From assembly GCA_045806965.1 (NCBI GenBank), contig JBJMIG010000091.1, forward strand, positions 62,001 to 126,000: a DNA stretch of 64,000 nucleotides, read 5' to 3'. Below, piece after piece: positions 1 through 8,570 of the stretch. This DNA is from DASYTH01 sp045806965 (GTDB lineage: Bacteria; Actinomycetota; Actinomycetes; Mycobacteriales; Pseudonocardiaceae). Made by a program: the position numbers and the translations under genes. How positions within the stretch are numbered: position 1 is the stretch's first letter; every line of letters starts with the position of its first letter. The notes below the pieces were generated by a model. That model was not told the origin of the DNA and made no database searches. It saw only the letters and a program-made list of their open reading frames with translations.

Positions 1-34
1 CCTGCTGCGGGGCGCGGAGGTGACCGTGCTGTGA
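1..34 (+). CDS. 3' end of upstream mce-family gene (partial)
   Basis: The reading frame entering the window encodes LLRGAEVTVL and stops with TGA at 32-34. Its stop overlaps the GTG start of the next gene (GTGA at 31-34), the same coupling used down the whole operon. By position it should be the MceA-like subunit that precedes mceB in canonical mce operons. Only ten codons are visible, so the identity rests on context alone. Confidence 0.6.
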   Translation, partial: LLRGAEVTVL

Positions 35-1062
35 TCGCGCCGCTGCTCAAGATCATCGCGTTCGCCGTGGTCACGGTCGTGCTGACCGCGCTGCTCGGGC
101 TGACCATCGCGAACAGCAACCTGGGCAGCACCAACGACTACACCGCCCGGTTCACCGACGCCACCGGGCTCAACGCCGGTGACGACGTCCGGATGTCCGG
201 TGTCCGCATCGGACAGATCACCTCGATCCGCGTGGCGGACAGCAGATGGGCCGACGTGGGGTTCGAGGTCGAGGCGTCGCGGCGGCTGCCGGATTCGGTC
301 ACCGCGGCGATCAGGTACCGCAACCTGATCGGCCAGCGCTACCTGGCCCTCGCGCTCGGCACCGGCGATCCCAACGCGATCCTGCGTCCTGGCGACACCA
401 TCCCGGTGGAGCGCACCGCGCCCGCGCTCAACCTCACCGTGCTGTTCAACGGGTTCAAGCCGTTGTTCCAGGCGCTCAACCCGGACGAGGTGAACAAGCT
501 GGCCGGTGAGCTGATCCAGGTACTTCAGGGCGAGGGCGGCACGATCGACAGCGTGCTGGCCCACACCGCCTCGCTCACCTCGGCCGTGGCCGGCAAGGAC
601 AAGGTGATCGGGCAGGTGATCGACAATCTGAACACGGTGCTGGACACCGTGAACGGACGCACGGCCGAGCTGTCCGGGTTGATCGACACGGTGCAGGAAC
701 TGGCCACCGGCCTCGCCGCGGCACGCCAACCGATCGGCGACGCGATCGGGGCGCTCGGCGAGTTGGCCGACTCGACCGCCGGGCTGCTGGCCGGCGCACG
801 CCCCGCGTTGCACGACGACATCGCCGCGCTCGGCCAGCTTTCCGCCAACCTCGCCGCCAACGGGGACACGGTGGACCGGTTCCTCGCCACGCTGCCGCAC
901 AAGGTCGCGGCGATCAACCGGGTGGCCAGCTACGGCGGCTGGTTCAACTATTTCCTGTGCAGCGCCTCGGGCAGGGTCGGCATCTCACGTCTCGGGATCG
1001 TGGTCGACCTCCCGGCGCTGCCCGCGCCGGGTTCCCCGCTGCCGGCCAGGTGCGGACCATGA
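31..1062 (+). CDS. mceB: MceB-like lipid-import subunit
   Basis: A 343-aa protein of the Mce/MlaD family. Residues 5-28 form an N-terminal membrane anchor, followed by one MlaD domain (about residues 38-115; YTARFTDATGLNAGDDVRMS is the typical core) and a long helical region to about residue 290. Mce proteins assemble into a periplasm-spanning hexameric tunnel that passes lipids or sterols to an YrbE permease and MceG ATPase. The GTG start overlaps the upstream stop, and the stop overlaps the ATG of the next gene. It is the first complete gene of a B-F run in canonical order. The substrate cannot be told from the sequence. Confidence 0.88.
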   Translation: MIAPLLKIIAFAVVTVVLTALLGLTIANSNLGSTNDYTARFTDATGLNAGDDVRMSGVRIGQITSIRVADSRWADVGFEVEASRRLPDSVTAAIRYRNLIGQRYLALALGTGDPNAILRPGDTIPVERTAPALNLTVLFNGFKPLFQALNPDEVNKLAGELIQVLQGEGGTIDSVLAHTASLTSAVAGKDKVIGQVIDNLNTVLDTVNGRTAELSGLIDTVQELATGLAAARQPIGDAIGALGELADSTAGLLAGARPALHDDIAALGQLSANLAANGDTVDRFLATLPHKVAAINRVASYGGWFNYFLCSASGRVGISRLGIVVDLPALPAPGSPLPARCGP

Positions 1063-2078
1063 AGCGGCGGGGGGAGCGCAACCAGGCCACCGTCGGTGCG
1101 GTGGCCCTGGTGCTGGTCGCGCTCGCGGCGCTGGCCGCGTTCAACGCCGACGACCTGCCGATCATCGGCGGCGGCACCACCTACACCGCGGAGTTCACCG
1201 AGTCGGCCGGGTTGCGGGCGGGCAACGAGGTCCGGCTGGCCGGGGTCAAGGTCGGCAACGTGCGCCGGGTTCGCCTGGCCCGCAACAAGGTTCTGGTGGA
1301 CTTCAAGGTGCGCGACGTGGCGGTCGGCGACCGGAGCACGATCTCCATTCAAATCAAGACGCTGCTCGGCGACAAGTACCTGGCCGTCGCCGCCGCCGGG
1401 GACCACCCACAGCGCCCGACCGAGGTGATCCCGCGCGGCCGCACCAGCGCGCCGTTCGACATCGTGCCGGCGGTGAGCCAACTCTCCCGCACCGTCGACA
1501 AGATCGACACGGCTGCGCTCGCCAAGAGCTTCCAGGTCATCTCCGACACGTTCGCGCACAGCCCGCAGCACCTGCACGACTCGCTCGCCGGCCTGGCCAA
1601 GCTGTCCAGCACACTGTCCACCCGGGACGCCGAGCTGGCCAGGCTGCTCGGCAACACCGCCGCGCTCAGCCGGACGGTCGCGGATCGGGACACCGCGTTG
1701 CGCAAGCTGTTCACCGACGCCGCGCTGCTGCTCGACGAGCTGTCCCGGCGCAAGGACGCGGTGGCCGCGCTGCTGTCCGGCACCACCGCGCTGGCCGGCG
1801 AGCTGCGCGGTCTGGTGGCGGACAACGAGAAGCAGCTCAAGCCGGCGCTCGACGAGCTGGCCAAGGTGACCACCATCCTGCAACGCAACCAGGACAACCT
1901 CAGCCAGGGTCTGCACAACCTGGCCCCGTTCGTCCGGATGTTCAACAACGTGGTGGGCAACGGACGCTGGTTCGAGGGCTACATCTGCGGGTTGCTGCCG
2001 CCGCCGGCCAAGGCCGGTGTGTTCGACATCAACCCGCAGGGCTGCGAAACCCCGCTCACCCCTGGGGGCTCGCGATGA
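1059..2078 (+). CDS. mceC: MceC-like lipid-import subunit
   Basis: A 339-aa Mce-family protein. I chose the ATG at 1059 (MKRRGERNQ) because it gives an ATGA overlap with mceB; the open frame extends upstream only as a shadow of mceB. A basic N-terminus is followed by a membrane helix (about residues 12-30), an MlaD domain (YTAEFTESAGLRAGNEVRLA near residues 42-61) and a heptad-rich helical segment containing many leucines. The C-terminus has the CGLLPPPAKAGVFDINPQGC region with two cysteines, often seen in MceC-type subunits. It should be one strand of the hexameric Mce channel. Confidence 0.88.
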   Translation: MKRRGERNQATVGAVALVLVALAALAAFNADDLPIIGGGTTYTAEFTESAGLRAGNEVRLAGVKVGNVRRVRLARNKVLVDFKVRDVAVGDRSTISIQIKTLLGDKYLAVAAAGDHPQRPTEVIPRGRTSAPFDIVPAVSQLSRTVDKIDTAALAKSFQVISDTFAHSPQHLHDSLAGLAKLSSTLSTRDAELARLLGNTAALSRTVADRDTALRKLFTDAALLLDELSRRKDAVAALLSGTTALAGELRGLVADNEKQLKPALDELAKVTTILQRNQDNLSQGLHNLAPFVRMFNNVVGNGRWFEGYICGLLPPPAKAGVFDINPQGCETPLTPGGSR

Positions 2079-3271
2079 CCATCAGCACCCGGCCGGGCCG
2101 GCGGGCGGCCACCGTGGTCGCCACCGGGTGCGTGCTCGTCCTGCTCCTGGTGGCCGCGCTGTGGTGGCTGGCCACGGCCGGGCGCGGCACCGCACTGACC
2201 GCCTACTTCGACAAGGCGGTCGGCGTGTACGCCGGCTCCGAGGTGAAGGTGCTCGGCGTGCCGGTCGGCCGGATCGACCGGGTGGAACCGAAGGGTGACA
2301 CCGTTCGGGTGGACCTGACCGTGGACGACGGCGTGGCGGTCCCGGCCGGCGTGTACGCGATCGTGGTGGCGCCCAGCCTGGTCAGCGACCGTTACGTCCA
2401 GCTCGCGCCGGCCTACGAGTCCGGGCCGCTGATCGCCGCCGGTGCGACGATTCCCCGCGAGCGCACCGAGACCCCGGTCGAGCTGGACGACCTCGCGGCC
2501 AGCGTGAACGAGCTGAGCGTCGCGCTCGGTCCGGGCGGCGCCAACGCGCATGGCGCGCTGTCGAACGTGCTGGACACCGCCGCGGCCAACCTGGCCGGCA
2601 ACGGCGAGTTGTTCGGCGAGACCGTACGCCGGTTGAGCGAGGCGGCCGCGACGCTGTCCAACTCGTCCGGAGACCTGTTCGCCACGGTGGACAACCTCCA
2701 GAAGTTCACCACGGCGCTGGCCGACAGCGACGCCGTGGTGCGGCAGTTCAACGACCGGCTGGCCGGAGTCACCGGCTATCTTGCCGACGACCGTGACCGG
2801 CTCGGCGTGGCGCTCGGCTCGCTGGCCACCGCCCTGGCCGAGGTGCACGACTTCGTGGCCGGGAACAAGGATCTCCTCGCGTCCAATGTGGACAAGCTGG
2901 CCGGCGTGACCAAGGCCCTGGTCGACCAGCGGGCCGCGGTCGCCGAGATCCTCGACGTCGCCCCGCTCGCGATGTCGAACTTCCTGTCCACCTACGACGC
3001 GGCCTCGGCCTCGTTCGCGATTCGCGGAAACCTCAACGAGCTGACCTATCCGCCCGCGCTGCTGGTCTGCCGCACGATCGGCGCCGCCACCCCGGCCCAG
3101 CTGCCCAAGACGCTGAGCGACCTGTGCAAGCGGCTCGCGCCGGTGATCGATGGGTCGCTCAAGCTGCCGTCGCCGGCCGAGGTGCTGGCCGCGATCTCCA
3201 GCGGCCGGCTGCCGCCGCTGCCGCTGCCGCTGACCCAGCTTGTCGCGCCATCACTCGGCGGTGCCGGATGA
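2075..3271 (+). CDS. mceD: MceD-like lipid-import subunit
   Basis: A 398-aa Mce-family protein whose ATG overlaps the mceC stop (ATGA at 2075-2078). It has a membrane anchor at residues 14-36, an MlaD domain starting around residue 45 (LTAYFDKAVGVYAGSEVKVL) and a long alpha-helical region. The C-terminus is proline/leucine-rich, with a cysteine pair (VCRTIG and LCKRLA) as in other MceD proteins. It sits fourth in the operon, as expected, and ends in an ATGA overlap with the lipoprotein subunit. Confidence 0.87.
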   Translation: MTISTRPGRRAATVVATGCVLVLLLVAALWWLATAGRGTALTAYFDKAVGVYAGSEVKVLGVPVGRIDRVEPKGDTVRVDLTVDDGVAVPAGVYAIVVAPSLVSDRYVQLAPAYESGPLIAAGATIPRERTETPVELDDLAASVNELSVALGPGGANAHGALSNVLDTAAANLAGNGELFGETVRRLSEAAATLSNSSGDLFATVDNLQKFTTALADSDAVVRQFNDRLAGVTGYLADDRDRLGVALGSLATALAEVHDFVAGNKDLLASNVDKLAGVTKALVDQRAAVAEILDVAPLAMSNFLSTYDAASASFAIRGNLNELTYPPALLVCRTIGAATPAQLPKTLSDLCKRLAPVIDGSLKLPSPAEVLAAISSGRLPPLPLPLTQLVAPSLGGAG

Positions 3272-4422
3272 TCCGCCTCCTCGCGGTCCTCGCGACCGCG
3301 CTCTCCCTTGCCGGGTGCGGCTTCTCCGGTATGTACGAGGTGCCGCTGCCCGGTGGGGCGGATCTCGGCGCGCACCCGTACCGGGTCACCGCCGCGTTCG
3401 GAAACGTGCTGGATCTGGTGCCGCAGGCCGCGGTCAAGGTGAACGACGTCGCGGTCGGCCGGGTGGAGCGGATCGAGTTGGCCGCGGACAACGTGACCGC
3501 CGTGGTGCACCTGCTCGTGAACGGCGACGTTCGGCTGCCGGCCAACGCCGGGGCGCAGCTGCGCCAGTCCAGCCTGCTCGGTGAGAAGTACGTCCAGTTG
3601 CAGGAGCCGGCCGGCATGCCGCCGGACGGTCGGCTCGCCGACGGAGCGGTCATTCCGATCGAGCGCACCAACCGCAACCCGGAGATCGAAGAGGTGCTCG
3701 GCGCGCTCTCGCTGCTGCTCAACGGCGGCGGCGTCGGCCAGCTCCAGACCATCGTCCGGGAGGTCAACGTGGCGCTCGCCGGCAACGAACCGGAGCTGCG
3801 TTCGTTCCTGTCCCACGTGGACACCGTGGTCGGGGAACTGGACGGCCAGCAGGGCAACATCGTCAAGGCGATCGACGCGCTCGACCGGCTGTCCGGCTCG
3901 CTGGTCGCGCAGACCGCGAACCTCACCGCCGCGCTGGACGAGCTGGCTCCCGGCCTGAAGGTGCTCAGCGAGCAGCGCGACGCGCTGGTCGGCATGCTGA
4001 GCGCGTTGGACCGGCTCTCCGGGGTCGCGGTCGACACCATCAGGCGGGGCAAGGACGACCTGGTCGACGATCTGAGACTGCTGGTGCCCACGTTGCGCAA
4101 GCTGGCCGAGTCCGGTGCGAATCTGCCGAACTCTCTCCAGCTCTTGGCCACCTACCCGTTCACCGACTACTTCCTCAACCCGCTCAAGGGTGACTTCGTC
4201 AACGTGGACGTGAAGTTCGACCTCGACCTGAGCGTGTTGCTCGAGAACATCAACAACGCCAGCACGCCGATCGTCCCGCTGCCCGCCGGTACCGAGCAGG
4301 TGCCGGCCACCCCGCCGGTTCCCGGACTGCCGCTGCCCTCGCTGCCACTGCCGGCCAAGCCGGCCGCGGCCGCCTCCCCGCTGGCCGCGCTGCTCGGCTC
4401 GCTGCTCGGTGGTGGTCGCTGA
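3268..4422 (+). CDS. mceE: MceE-like lipoprotein subunit
   Basis: A 384-aa Mce protein. The ATG at 3268 overlaps the mceD stop, and only this start leaves a clean lipoprotein signal: MIRLLAVLATALSLAGC, with the lipobox cysteine at residue 17. The MlaD domain follows (YRVTAAFGNVLDLVPQAAVK), then helical repeats and a proline-rich tail. In mce operons the E subunit is the lipid-anchored member, which matches its fifth position here. The stop overlaps mceF by one base (TGATG). Confidence 0.9.
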   Translation: MIRLLAVLATALSLAGCGFSGMYEVPLPGGADLGAHPYRVTAAFGNVLDLVPQAAVKVNDVAVGRVERIELAADNVTAVVHLLVNGDVRLPANAGAQLRQSSLLGEKYVQLQEPAGMPPDGRLADGAVIPIERTNRNPEIEEVLGALSLLLNGGGVGQLQTIVREVNVALAGNEPELRSFLSHVDTVVGELDGQQGNIVKAIDALDRLSGSLVAQTANLTAALDELAPGLKVLSEQRDALVGMLSALDRLSGVAVDTIRRGKDDLVDDLRLLVPTLRKLAESGANLPNSLQLLATYPFTDYFLNPLKGDFVNVDVKFDLDLSVLLENINNASTPIVPLPAGTEQVPATPPVPGLPLPSLPLPAKPAAAASPLAALLGSLLGGGR

Positions 4423-5639
4423 TGCTGTTGCGCGCCACCAAGATCCGATTGTTCCTCTGCGCGCTGATCGCCGTGGTCGGGATCGCCTTTGTCGGCGGCA
4501 CCTACGCCGGGCTGGACCGGCTGGTCTTCTCCCGCGGCTACAGGGTGACCGCGCAGTTCGCCGACTCCGGCGGGATCTTCGTCAACGCCGAGGTGACCTA
4601 TCGAGGTGTCGCGGTCGGCCGGGTGACCGAGCTGCGGCTCTCCGACACCGGAGTCGACGTGCTGCTGGACATCGAGGACACCGCGCCGCCGGTCCCGGCG
4701 GACACGAGGGCGGTCGTGGCCAACCGGTCGGCGGTCGGAGAGCAGTACGTCGACCTGGTTCCGGCGCACGACGGCGGTCCGGCACTGGCCGACGGCTCGG
4801 TGATCCCGCTGGCACGCACCGCGATCCCGCCTGGACCAGAGGTGCTGTTGTCCAATGTGGACAACCTGGTGTCCAGTGTGCCGGTCGCCTCGTTGTCCAC
4901 CGTGGTCGATGAGCTGGACAAGGCGTTTCGCGGTACCGGCCCGGCCATGCAGGTGCTGCTGGACAGCGCCGGTTCGCTGACCGGCGTCGCGACCGAGCAC
5001 CTGCCGCAGACCACCTCGTTGCTGGCCAACGGCCGGGTGGTGCTGCGTACCCAGGCCGATCAGGCCCGACAGATCACCGACTACAGCAGGAACCTGCGGC
5101 TGATCGCCGAGCAGCTGAAGAAGTCCGACCCGGACCTGCGCTCGCTGATCGCCGGAGTGCCGCGGGTGTCGGTGCAGGTGAGTGACATCCTCAGGAGCTC
5201 CGGCCAGAACCTTGGGGTGGTGATCGCCAACCTGCTGACCACCTCGATGGTCACCAGCAGGCGGGTGGACGGGCTGGAGGAGCTCCTGGTTGCCTTCCCG
5301 ATGATCACCGCGACCGCGCCGGGTGCCAACCCGGACGGCACCGGCCATCTCGGCCTCGTGCTCACGTTCAACGACCCGTTCTCGTGTACTCGTGGTTACG
5401 AGACCACGAAACAACGCCCGGCCAGTGACATTCGCGATGTCGCGCCGAACCAGCAGGCGTACTGCGCCGAGCCGTCCGGCAGCCCGATCGGTGTGCGCGG
5501 CTCGCAGAACGCTCCGTTCGGCGGCAAACCGGTCGAGGTGCCGGCGCCCGCGACGGCTCCTGCCGGTGCGCTTCCCGGCGCGCTGTCGTCGCCCGGACTA
5601 CGGCCAACCAGCCTGGCCGGCCTGCTCGGACTCGGCTGA
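4422..5639 (+). CDS. mceF: MceF-like lipid-import subunit
   Basis: A 405-aa Mce protein and the last gene of the operon. It has an N-terminal anchor (LFLCALIAVVGIAFVGGTYA), an MlaD domain with YRVTAQFADSGGIFVNAEVT near residue 40, and a long helical segment. The conserved C-terminal part (around residues 310-350, with two cysteines in FSCTRGYE and AYCAEPSG) is typical of MceF. It is convergent with the reductase-deaminase gene. The 89 bases between them are filled by a strong hairpin of the dispersed repeat family. Confidence 0.88.
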   Translation: MLLRATKIRLFLCALIAVVGIAFVGGTYAGLDRLVFSRGYRVTAQFADSGGIFVNAEVTYRGVAVGRVTELRLSDTGVDVLLDIEDTAPPVPADTRAVVANRSAVGEQYVDLVPAHDGGPALADGSVIPLARTAIPPGPEVLLSNVDNLVSSVPVASLSTVVDELDKAFRGTGPAMQVLLDSAGSLTGVATEHLPQTTSLLANGRVVLRTQADQARQITDYSRNLRLIAEQLKKSDPDLRSLIAGVPRVSVQVSDILRSSGQNLGVVIANLLTTSMVTSRRVDGLEELLVAFPMITATAPGANPDGTGHLGLVLTFNDPFSCTRGYETTKQRPASDIRDVAPNQQAYCAEPSGSPIGVRGSQNAPFGGKPVEVPAPATAPAGALPGALSSPGLRPTSLAGLLGLG

Positions 5640-5666
5640 TTCACGTCGTGCGCTCCAGCAAGGCCG

Positions 5667-5727
5667 GATCCAGCGCAAGGTGACAATCCCGCGGTCCCAT
5701 CAGCGGAATGTCACCTCACGCTGGATC
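5667..5727. repeat. Dispersed hairpin repeat, convergent-gene terminator candidate
   Basis: The arms 5667-5688 (GATCCAGCGCAAGGTGACAA) and 5706-5727 are inverted copies with few mismatches, separated by a short loop. The hairpin fills the gap between mceF (+) and the reductase-deaminase gene (-), so a bidirectional terminator role is plausible. The core GCGCAAGGTGACA recurs at 19131-19190, 19895-20038 and 38628-38675. No U-tract follows on either side. Confidence 0.75.
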
Positions 5728-5728
5728 A

Positions 5729-6799
5729 TCAACCGAGGTGGCCGTTGATCCGCCGCACCTCGGCGGCCAGGTCGGCGATCTCCACCAGCTCGACGCCGGC
5801 CGCGGCGAGTTGCTCGGCTCCGGTGGGATCGACGAAGGTTTTCGGCTCCCGCAAAGCGAACACCACCCGAGGCAGGCCGGCCTCGATGATCAGCCCGGAG
5901 CAGGTGCGGGGCCGCGAGGCTCGCTTGCCGCACGGTTCCATGGAACTGTAGATCGTTCCCGAGCGCAGCCGAGGATCCCCGGGCGGTAGCTTCGCCAGCG
6001 CGGCCTCCTCGGCGTGCACGGTGTCGCCGGACTCTCGGGAGTAGCCTCGGGCGAGTTCGACCCCGTCCCGGTCGACGATCACCGCGCCCACGCTGAACGC
6101 GGTGCTCGACGGCGGAGCGCGGCGGGACAGCTCAACCGCCTCGGCGAGCCGGCGCCGGTCTTCCGCGGCCGGACCGAAGACGTAACGCAGCAGGACGACC
6201 TCGCCGATCTGGCGGACCTCGGCAAGGGCCATCGGAGTGTCGAAACGTCCACTGTGGATGAAACGCGGCGCATTGGGGTCACCGATCAGCATCGGCGCGA
6301 CCACCAGGTGCAGCTCGTCGGCCAGCCCGTCGGCCAGTAGCTGGGTGAGGATGGTGCCGCCGCCCTCGACCATCAGCCGGCGGATGCCGCGCGCGGCGAG
6401 GTCGGCCAGCACCGCGGCCAGCTCGGCACGTTCGCCGCAGTCGACCACGGTTGCCAGGCCGGCCAGCCGATCCCGGAGCTTGACCGCGGTTTCCGTTGGC
6501 GCGTATACGAGTTTCTCCGCATCACCGGTGGTGAAGAAGAGGCTCGCCGGATCCAGGTCGCCGCCGGCCGTCACGGTCACCTTGACCGGACCCGCCGCCG
6601 CGCCCCGGACCAGCAGGCGTGGATTGTCCCGGCGAATTGTGTTCGCACCGACCATGATCGCGTCCACCCCGGCGCGAACCTCGTGTACCCGGTCCAGATC
6701 CGCGTCGTTGGACAGCACCAGCCTCGTGTCGGATGCGTCGTCGAGGTGGCCGTCCACCGACACCGCGCAGCTCAGCACCACAAATGGCCGGTTGTTCAC
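5729..6799 (-). CDS. RibD-like pyrimidine reductase-deaminase, inverted domain order
   Basis: A 356-aa protein. The GTG at 6799 is preferred because GGAGGAGGAACAG precedes it; the frame extends 17 codons upstream. Residues 1-210 resemble the RibD_C/dihydrofolate-reductase-like reductase (DGHLDDASDTRLVLS, VEGGGT at 145-149). Residues 220-356 are a cytidine-deaminase-fold domain with zinc ligands H262-A-E264, C290 (EPC) and C300. Canonical RibD has the deaminase first. It could convert the riboflavin pyrimidine intermediate or a related pyrimidine of a specialised pathway. No other riboflavin genes are adjacent. Confidence 0.75.
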   Translation of the reverse strand: MNNRPFVVLSCAVSVDGHLDDASDTRLVLSNDADLDRVHEVRAGVDAIMVGANTIRRDNPRLLVRGAAAGPVKVTVTAGGDLDPASLFFTTGDAEKLVYAPTETAVKLRDRLAGLATVVDCGERAELAAVLADLAARGIRRLMVEGGGTILTQLLADGLADELHLVVAPMLIGDPNAPRFIHSGRFDTPMALAEVRQIGEVVLLRYVFGPAAEDRRRLAEAVELSRRAPPSSTAFSVGAVIVDRDGVELARGYSRESGDTVHAEEAALAKLPPGDPRLRSGTIYSSMEPCGKRASRPRTCSGLIIEAGLPRVVFALREPKTFVDPTGAEQLAAAGVELVEIADLAAEVRRINGHLG

Positions 6800-6918
6800 C
6801 TGTTCCTCCTCCGCCGCCTGCGTCAGTATGCGGTACACGGACGGCAACACTCATGGCACTCGGCGGCGGCTACGCCGAGCTGTACTCGTTACCGGCCGCC
6901 GCCTACGCCGCGCCGTGA

Positions 6919-7662
6919 TCAGACGCTGAACACCCGACCCGGCTCGGCTACCTGGATCGGACCGGAATACGAGGTGCCGGCCCGCTCCATGGCGGCCACC
7001 GGGTCGGCGTCGGGATGCAGATGGGTGAGCACCAGCCGGTGCGCCCCGCCTTCGGTGGCGGCCCGCGCGGCGTCCTCCGGTCGGCTGACCGAGGTGAACC
7101 CCGCCGGGTCCGAAGTGGACAGAAACGCCTCGGCGAGCAACAGGTCGGCGTCGCTGGCCAGCTCGACCACCGCCGGGCAGGGCGCCGAGTCCGAGGTGTA
7201 GGCGACGGTCTGCCGGCCGTACTCGACCCGCACCCCGTAGGTGTCCATGCCGTGCCGCATCGCCACGGCGCGCAGGGTCAGCCCGCCGAGCGGGAAGGTC
7301 GCCCCGCCGGACAGCTCGCGCACCGCGAACACCGTGCCGAGCTGTTGCGGCTCATCGAGCTGGCCGGCCAGCGCGCCGGCCCACCCCGGCGGCCCGAACA
7401 CCGGCAGCGGCGCGGCGCGGCGGCGGCCACCGTAGGCCAGCATGTGCCAGATCATCGGCAGGTCGGCACAGTGGTCCGGATGCAGGTGGCTGACCCAGAT
7501 CGCGTCGAGTGCGGTCAGCTCCGCGTGGTTGAGCAGCTCGACCAGGATGCCGGAGCCGGTGTCAAGCAGGATCAGCTGACCGGCGGCTTCGAGCAGATAG
7601 CCCGAGCACGGCCGGCCGGGTGCCGGCCAGCCGCCGGACGAGCCGAGCACGCGCAGGCGCAC
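6919..7662 (-). CDS. MBL-fold metal-dependent hydrolase (RNase Z-like)
   Basis: A 247-aa metallo-beta-lactamase fold protein starting at GTG 7662. The metal-binding HLHPDHCAD motif lies near residues 59-67. Further ligands are the histidine in AMRHGMDTYG, the aspartate in SDSAPCP and the terminal LTHLHPDADP. The layout matches the small RNase Z/YcaB-like hydrolases rather than beta-lactamases. It begins three bases after the SIS-domain gene stop, so the two are almost certainly one transcript. The substrate is unknown; the pairing with a phosphosugar-binding protein hints at a sugar or cyclic phosphate ester. Confidence 0.8.
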   Translation of the reverse strand: MRLRVLGSSGGWPAPGRPCSGYLLEAAGQLILLDTGSGILVELLNHAELTALDAIWVSHLHPDHCADLPMIWHMLAYGGRRRAAPLPVFGPPGWAGALAGQLDEPQQLGTVFAVRELSGGATFPLGGLTLRAVAMRHGMDTYGVRVEYGRQTVAYTSDSAPCPAVVELASDADLLLAEAFLSTSDPAGFTSVSRPEDAARAATEGGAHRLVLTHLHPDADPVAAMERAGTSYSGPIQVAEPGRVFSV

Positions 7663-7665
7663 GGC

Positions 7666-8421
7666 CTAGTAGGCCATCCGCCGGATTCGCCCGGCGTAGA
7701 GCCGTTCCAGCCCGAGATTGCGGTCGTGCCCGCCGGTGACATTGGACGAGACGTAGACCGGCGGCGCGGACCCGTCCGCGAGCAACCGCCGCACCGCGTC
7801 CGCGACCACCATCTGCACCAGCACCGCCGCGGTCACCGACGACACCGCGCAGGCCGCCGTGCCGTCGGGCAGTTGCAGGATGGCGTCGCCGTACGGCGCC
7901 CCGGTGTCCAGCGTGACGTCGGCGAAGTCGAGCAACCGCTTGCCGGACGGGTGCTTGGACTCGGCCTGCCGGCTGTGCTCGAGCGAGGTGAAGGCGACGA
8001 GCTTGTGGCCGGCGGAGGTCGCCAACTGCGCCATCTCCACCACCGAGCCGTTCACCCCCGAGTTCGACGCGATCACGAACAGGTCCTGCGGCCGGGGCGC
8101 GGCGAGCTTGAACAGCGGCCCGGCGACGTGCGCCTGCCGTTCCAGCATCGGGTCGTCGAGCACCACCGGGTCCTGCCCGCCGGCGATCACCAGGTCAGCC
8201 AGGCTGATCCGGTTGGTCGGCACGAGGCCGCCCGCCCGGCCGGCGATCTCGAGCGCCACGGCCTGGGAGTGCCCGGTGCCGAAGGCGTGGATCACCCCGT
8301 CGGCCCGCACGCAGTCGGCGAACAGCTCGGCCGCCGCCTCGACGGCTGGCTGCGACGACTCGGTGACCCGGCCGAGGAGGCGCAGGATCTCGGTTGCGTA
8401 GCTCTGTGCTGAAACGTTCAC
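7666..8421 (-). CDS. SIS-domain phosphosugar-binding protein (UPF0309-like)
   Basis: A 251-aa protein starting at GTG 8421, which has GGAG nine bases upstream; a GTG at 8436 is possible. It contains a SIS_2-type fold: FGTGHSQAVALEIAGRAGG near residues 46-64 and VIASNSGVNGSVVEMAQ around residue 120, the serine-rich loops that bind sugar phosphates. It resembles actinobacterial UPF0309 proteins. It is probably a phosphosugar isomerase or sensor and heads a two-gene operon with the MBL hydrolase. A 9-bp-arm palindrome lies about 50 bases upstream, so a dedicated repressor is likely. Confidence 0.78.
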   Translation of the reverse strand: MNVSAQSYATEILRLLGRVTESSQPAVEAAAELFADCVRADGVIHAFGTGHSQAVALEIAGRAGGLVPTNRISLADLVIAGGQDPVVLDDPMLERQAHVAGPLFKLAAPRPQDLFVIASNSGVNGSVVEMAQLATSAGHKLVAFTSLEHSRQAESKHPSGKRLLDFADVTLDTGAPYGDAILQLPDGTAACAVSSVTAAVLVQMVVADAVRRLLADGSAPPVYVSSNVTGGHDRNLGLERLYAGRIRRMAY

Positions 8422-8468
8422 CCGGCCAGTCTCCACGCAACGCGCCGCCCCGTCAGCGGGCGCTCATC

Positions 8469-8488
8469 CAATTGGACCAGTCCAATTG
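8469..8488. promoter_or_regulatory. Perfect palindrome upstream of SIS/MBL operon
   Basis: CAATTGGAC-CA-GTCCAATTG has nine-base arms without mismatch. It lies 48-67 bases upstream of the SIS gene start, in promoter position. The TTGGACCAGTCCAA shape is reminiscent of GntR-family operators that control aminosugar genes, though it is not the known DasR site. The bound regulator is not identifiable here. Confidence 0.7.
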
Positions 8489-8570
8489 TGCTATGGCGCC
8501 CGGTCCGCCCCCGCCGGTGCGGTATCGCGCCGTATCCGGCCGTGCGCCGTATGCCGCACCGACAGGGGAA

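Noticed and set aside
948..1916. Long minus-strand open frame opposite mceC
   Set aside because: High-G+C antisense shadow of a clear Mce gene; no ribosome site or recognisable domain.
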